A DNA stretch of 8,082 bases from Ignavibacteria bacterium (GTDB taxonomy: Bacteria > Bacteroidota > Ignavibacteria > Tepidaquicellales > OLB5), in NCBI GenBank assembly GCA_026417195.1, contig JAOADS010000100.1, positions 1-8,082 on the forward strand, read 5' to 3'. The notes below the pieces were generated by a model. That model worked only from the letters and a program-made list of their open reading frames with translations, did no database searches and had not been told where the DNA came from. Positions 6,130 to 8,082 of the stretch are shown here, one piece after another. How positions within the stretch are numbered: the stretch's first letter is position 1; each line of letters opens with the position of its first letter. A program made the position numbers and the translations under genes.

Positions 6130-7074
6130 ATCTTTTATAACAGATTCTATAACCTTGTCAGACTCTGTTTCAGCGTCTATCCATTTAATATTTTTATCTT
6201 TTCTGAACCATGTAAGTTGTCTTTTGGCAAATCTTCTTGTGTTTCTTTTTATCAGTTCTGATAATTCATCCTGTTTAATAACTCCCTCAAGATAATCAAT
6301 AACTTCCCTTGCTCCTACTGTGTTTAGAGAGTTATATTTTTTGTAATGAAATCCTTTTCTATACAATACATTTATTTCATCTATCATACCAGCCTTAAGC
6401 ATTTGATCTGTTCTTTTGTTTATTCTTTCATACAGTCTTTCTCTTGAGTGATGCAAGCCTATTATTTCCGGTTTAAACTTTATTTCTGGCTTTTTATGTT
6501 TAAGAACGGAAAGCGGAGTTCCCGTAACTAAATAGACTTCCAGAGCTCTTATAACTCTTCTTTCAGTTATTCCGATTTTCTTTATCTCATACATACTTTC
6601 AGGATCTAATTCTTCAAGTTTTTCTGTCAGATGATCTAACCCTTTTTCATCTAGTAGATCGTAAAGTCTTTTTCTTTGCTTAGCTATTTCATCTTTTAGA
6701 ATTACCCTATCATATTCAAACAACCCATATATCAGTGAGTTTATGTATAAACCACTTCCCCCAACTATTAAAGGTATTCTACCTCTGCTGAAAATATCTT
6801 CAATAATTTTTCTGGCATTATAACCAAATTCACCTGCATTGAATTCCTGATAAAGTTCAAGCTCACAAATAAAATAGTGTCTGAACTCATTTAGTTCACG
6901 GGAGCTTGGCTGTGCAGTTGTGATTGCTATGTGTTTATAGACTTGTCTGGAGTCAGCTGAGATTATTTCAGCGTTCAAACCAAGTGTTTTTTTTATTTCT
7001 CCAGCTAATTTGAGTGTGAAGGCAGTTTTTCCGCTTCCTGTGGGACCTACTATAGCGTAAACCTTCGGCTTCAT
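6103..7074 (-). CDS. miaA: tRNA dimethylallyltransferase
   Basis: MiaA transfers the dimethylallyl group of dimethylallyl diphosphate to N6 of A37 in tRNAs that read codons starting with U, giving i6A, which MiaB-type enzymes can then modify. The 323 residues are normal length. Visible motifs are the P-loop GPTGSGKT (10-17), ADSRQVY (40-46) with the conserved catalytic-type Asp D41, the substrate loop TTAQPS (52-57, usually GTAKPS), HYF (66-68), PLIVGGSGLYI (101-111), ERRVIRALEVY (171-181), NTVGAREV (251-258, usually GYKE) and the C-terminal TRRFAKRQLTWFR (279-291). Several positions are variant but the fold markers are all present. The ATG is 2 bases after the stop of pcm, with no distinct ribosome site, so translational coupling is likely. 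The end runs 27 bases into the 3' end of the convergent HAD-like gene. It is the last gene of the cdaA-pcm-miaA run. Confidence 0.96.
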   Translation of the reverse strand: MKPKVYAIVGPTGSGKTAFTLKLAGEIKKTLGLNAEIISADSRQVYKHIAITTAQPSSRELNEFRHYFICELELYQEFNAGEFGYNARKIIEDIFSRGRIPLIVGGSGLYINSLIYGLFEYDRVILKDEIAKQRKRLYDLLDEKGLDHLTEKLEELDPESMYEIKKIGITERRVIRALEVYLVTGTPLSVLKHKKPEIKFKPEIIGLHHSRERLYERINKRTDQMLKAGMIDEINVLYRKGFHYKKYNSLNTVGAREVIDYLEGVIKQDELSELIKRNTRRFAKRQLTWFRKDKNIKWIDAETESDKVIESVIKDLIEFKAER

Positions 7075-7076
7075 AT

Positions 7077-7724
7077 CTAATACTTCTGCCAGCCCTCTTT
7101 ACCTATCAGAGGAACGAATCTGAAGTGGTGAAAAACCTTCCTTGAATAACCTTTTACTGTTTTATCTATCACGTATAATCTCTGGTGTTCTGCAGAGCCA
7201 ACGGGAATGACTATTCTGCCGCCGGTTTTAAGTTGCTTTAATAAACTTTCCGGAATTTCCGGCGCACCTGCTGTAACAATAATCCTGTCATATGGAGCAA
7301 ATTCTTCCCATCCGATTGTACCATCATCAAGCTTTAATCTGACGTTATATCCAAGTTCAGAAAGCAGTTTTCGTGCCTTTTCGTGAAGTTTTTTTATTCT
7401 TTCAACACTGTAAACCTCTGCTCCCATTTTAGCGAGAATTGCTGACTGATAACCTGAACCTGTACCAATTTCAAGAACCTTGTCACCGCTTTTTACATTT
7501 AACTGTTCTGTCATATAAGCTACAGTGTAAGGCTGTGATATGGTTTGGGCACATTCAATAGGCAGGGCATTGTCATCATAAGCATATTTCCTTAATGCCG
7601 GAGAAATAAATTTCTCCCTTGGTACCTGGTAAATTGCTTTCAGAACTTTTTCATCTCTTATACCCTTTTTGCGAAGAGTTGCAATAAGTTTTTTCTTTTC
7701 CTCTTCAAGCAAAATCATTATCAC
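7077..7724 (-). CDS. pcm: Protein-L-isoaspartate(D-aspartate) O-methyltransferase
   Basis: This cytoplasmic enzyme uses S-adenosylmethionine to methylate isoaspartyl residues that form in aged proteins, starting their return to normal aspartate. The 215 residues carry all the family marks: VPREKF (34-39), the substrate-binding and catalytic-type segment QTISQPYTVAYM (60-71) with S63, the SAM motif VLEIGTGSGYQSAILA (83-98), the acidic end of the next strand at VERI (107-110), DDGTIGW (133-139), PYDRIIVTAGAPEIP (144-158), GGRIVIPVG (168-176) and FVPLIGKEGW (203-212). I take GTG at 7724 as the start because its GTGA overlaps the stop of cdaA by 4 bases and a GGAAG lies 7 bases upstream (7732-7736). 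An ATG two codons later (7718) is a weaker alternative. Nothing looks degenerate, so activity is expected. Confidence 0.96.
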   Translation of the reverse strand: MIMILLEEEKKKLIATLRKKGIRDEKVLKAIYQVPREKFISPALRKYAYDDNALPIECAQTISQPYTVAYMTEQLNVKSGDKVLEIGTGSGYQSAILAKMGAEVYSVERIKKLHEKARKLLSELGYNVRLKLDDGTIGWEEFAPYDRIIVTAGAPEIPESLLKQLKTGGRIVIPVGSAEHQRLYVIDKTVKGYSRKVFHHFRFVPLIGKEGWQKY

Positions 7725-8082
7725 TGATTTTCTTCCATCTCTTCGAAAATTTCCTTTACTTCCTCCTTTACATCGGTTGTCTCAAGGGATTTAACAAGTT
7801 CTTTCCTTAGTTCATCAAAGTCTTTGCACATTTTAAGTCTCCCGTCTTCTGCAATTGAAATTGTACCGCTTTCTTCAGATAAAATTACCACAACAGCATT
7901 AACATCTTCGGAAGCACCAAGTCCGGCTCGGTGTCGGGTTCCCAGTTTCATGTTTCCGATTCGTTCGGTTTCAGAAAGGGGAAGGATACAGCGGGCTGCC
8001 TCTATTGTATTGTTGTTCACAATTACTGCACCGTCATGCAATGGAGATTTTTTACTGAAAATAGAAACAAGAAGTTCTTTAC
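7721..8082 (-). CDS. cdaA: CdaA-type diadenylate cyclase, C-terminal part (cut by the window end)
   Basis: This protein joins two ATP molecules into cyclic di-AMP, a second messenger that in other bacteria governs potassium and osmotic balance and wall homeostasis. The frame stays open to the window end, reading KELLVSIFSKKSPLHDGAVIV; the first possible start codon in view (TTG, 8041-8039) is the conserved Leu of SPLHDGA and not the real start. About 120 residues of the DAC domain and tail are visible. Both nucleotide-binding motifs are intact: DGA (bases 8035-8027) and RHR in GTRHRAGLGASE (RHR at 7936-7928), followed by VVVILSEESGTISIAEDG. The N-terminal membrane segments expected of CdaA are outside the window. 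After the DAC core is an acidic, helical tail of about 35 residues (EEVKEIFEEMEENQ) of unknown role. The stop overlaps the pcm start by 4 bases. Confidence 0.93.
   Translation of the reverse strand, partial: KELLVSIFSKKSPLHDGAVIVNNNTIEAARCILPLSETERIGNMKLGTRHRAGLGASEDVNAVVVILSEESGTISIAEDGRLKMCKDFDELRKELVKSLETTDVKEEVKEIFEEMEENQ
7732..7736 (-). promoter_or_regulatory. Ribosome binding site supporting the GTG start of pcm
   Basis: On the - strand GGAAG lies 7 bases before the GTG at 7724 and 13 bases before the nearby ATG at 7718, so spacing favours GTG. The site is inside the last codons of cdaA, consistent with coupled translation of the two genes. Confidence 0.5.

Noticed and set aside
1..7724. 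Joint isoaspartate pathway made of the asparaginase-family gene and pcm
   Set aside because: They are on opposite strands in separate units several kilobases apart, and the first is closer to the glycosylasparaginase group; the shared substrate theme is not evidence of a system.

Overview
The window is AT-rich bacterial chromosome and almost entirely coding: only about 100 bases lie between genes, and the longest gap is 54 bases. The gene set suggests a free-living bacterium of the Bacteroidota/Chlorobiota/Ignavibacteriota group, and the low GC and gene mix fit Ignavibacteria best. This assignment is an inference from gene content (a TIGR02757/DUF2400 protein, a CdaA-type diadenylate cyclase, an aspartylglucosaminidase-type hydrolase, divergent MiaA and Pcm) and was not tested. 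I see no mobile element, CRISPR array, RNA gene or phage gene.

Layout. Bases 1-2928 (+ strand) form a tight three-gene run: the 3' part of an N4-(beta-N-acetylglucosaminyl)-L-asparaginase, a 578-residue amidohydrolase-fold protein that has lost its metal ligands and carries a charged tail, and a small membrane-anchored protein with an Ig-like segment. Convergent to it, bases 5452-2888 (- strand) hold a TIGR02757/DUF2400 protein, a polyprenyl-phosphate sugar-1-phosphate transferase that starts exopolysaccharide or O-antigen synthesis, and a 99-residue membrane protein. The two runs overlap tail to tail by 41 bases.

At 5453-5457 only five bases separate two divergent start codons. To the right, on the + strand, is a lone gene (5458-6129) for a shortened 3-hydroxyacyl-CoA dehydrogenase-like protein without a recognisable NAD motif or catalytic histidine. 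Its 3' end overlaps the next - strand unit by 27 bases. That unit (8082-6103) reads cdaA (cut by the window end), pcm and miaA: cyclic di-AMP synthesis, isoaspartyl protein repair and tRNA A37 prenylation, joined by a 4-base overlap and a 2-base gap.

How they work together. The sugar transferase and small membrane protein belong to envelope polysaccharide assembly. The asparaginase, amidohydrolase-like and Ig-like genes look co-transcribed, but their shared role is unknown. cdaA-pcm-miaA is a compact housekeeping operon. The most interesting signals are two apparent pseudoenzymes, the amidohydrolase fold and the HAD fold, plus the very compressed divergent and convergent gene boundaries. I found no convincing new multi-gene system.
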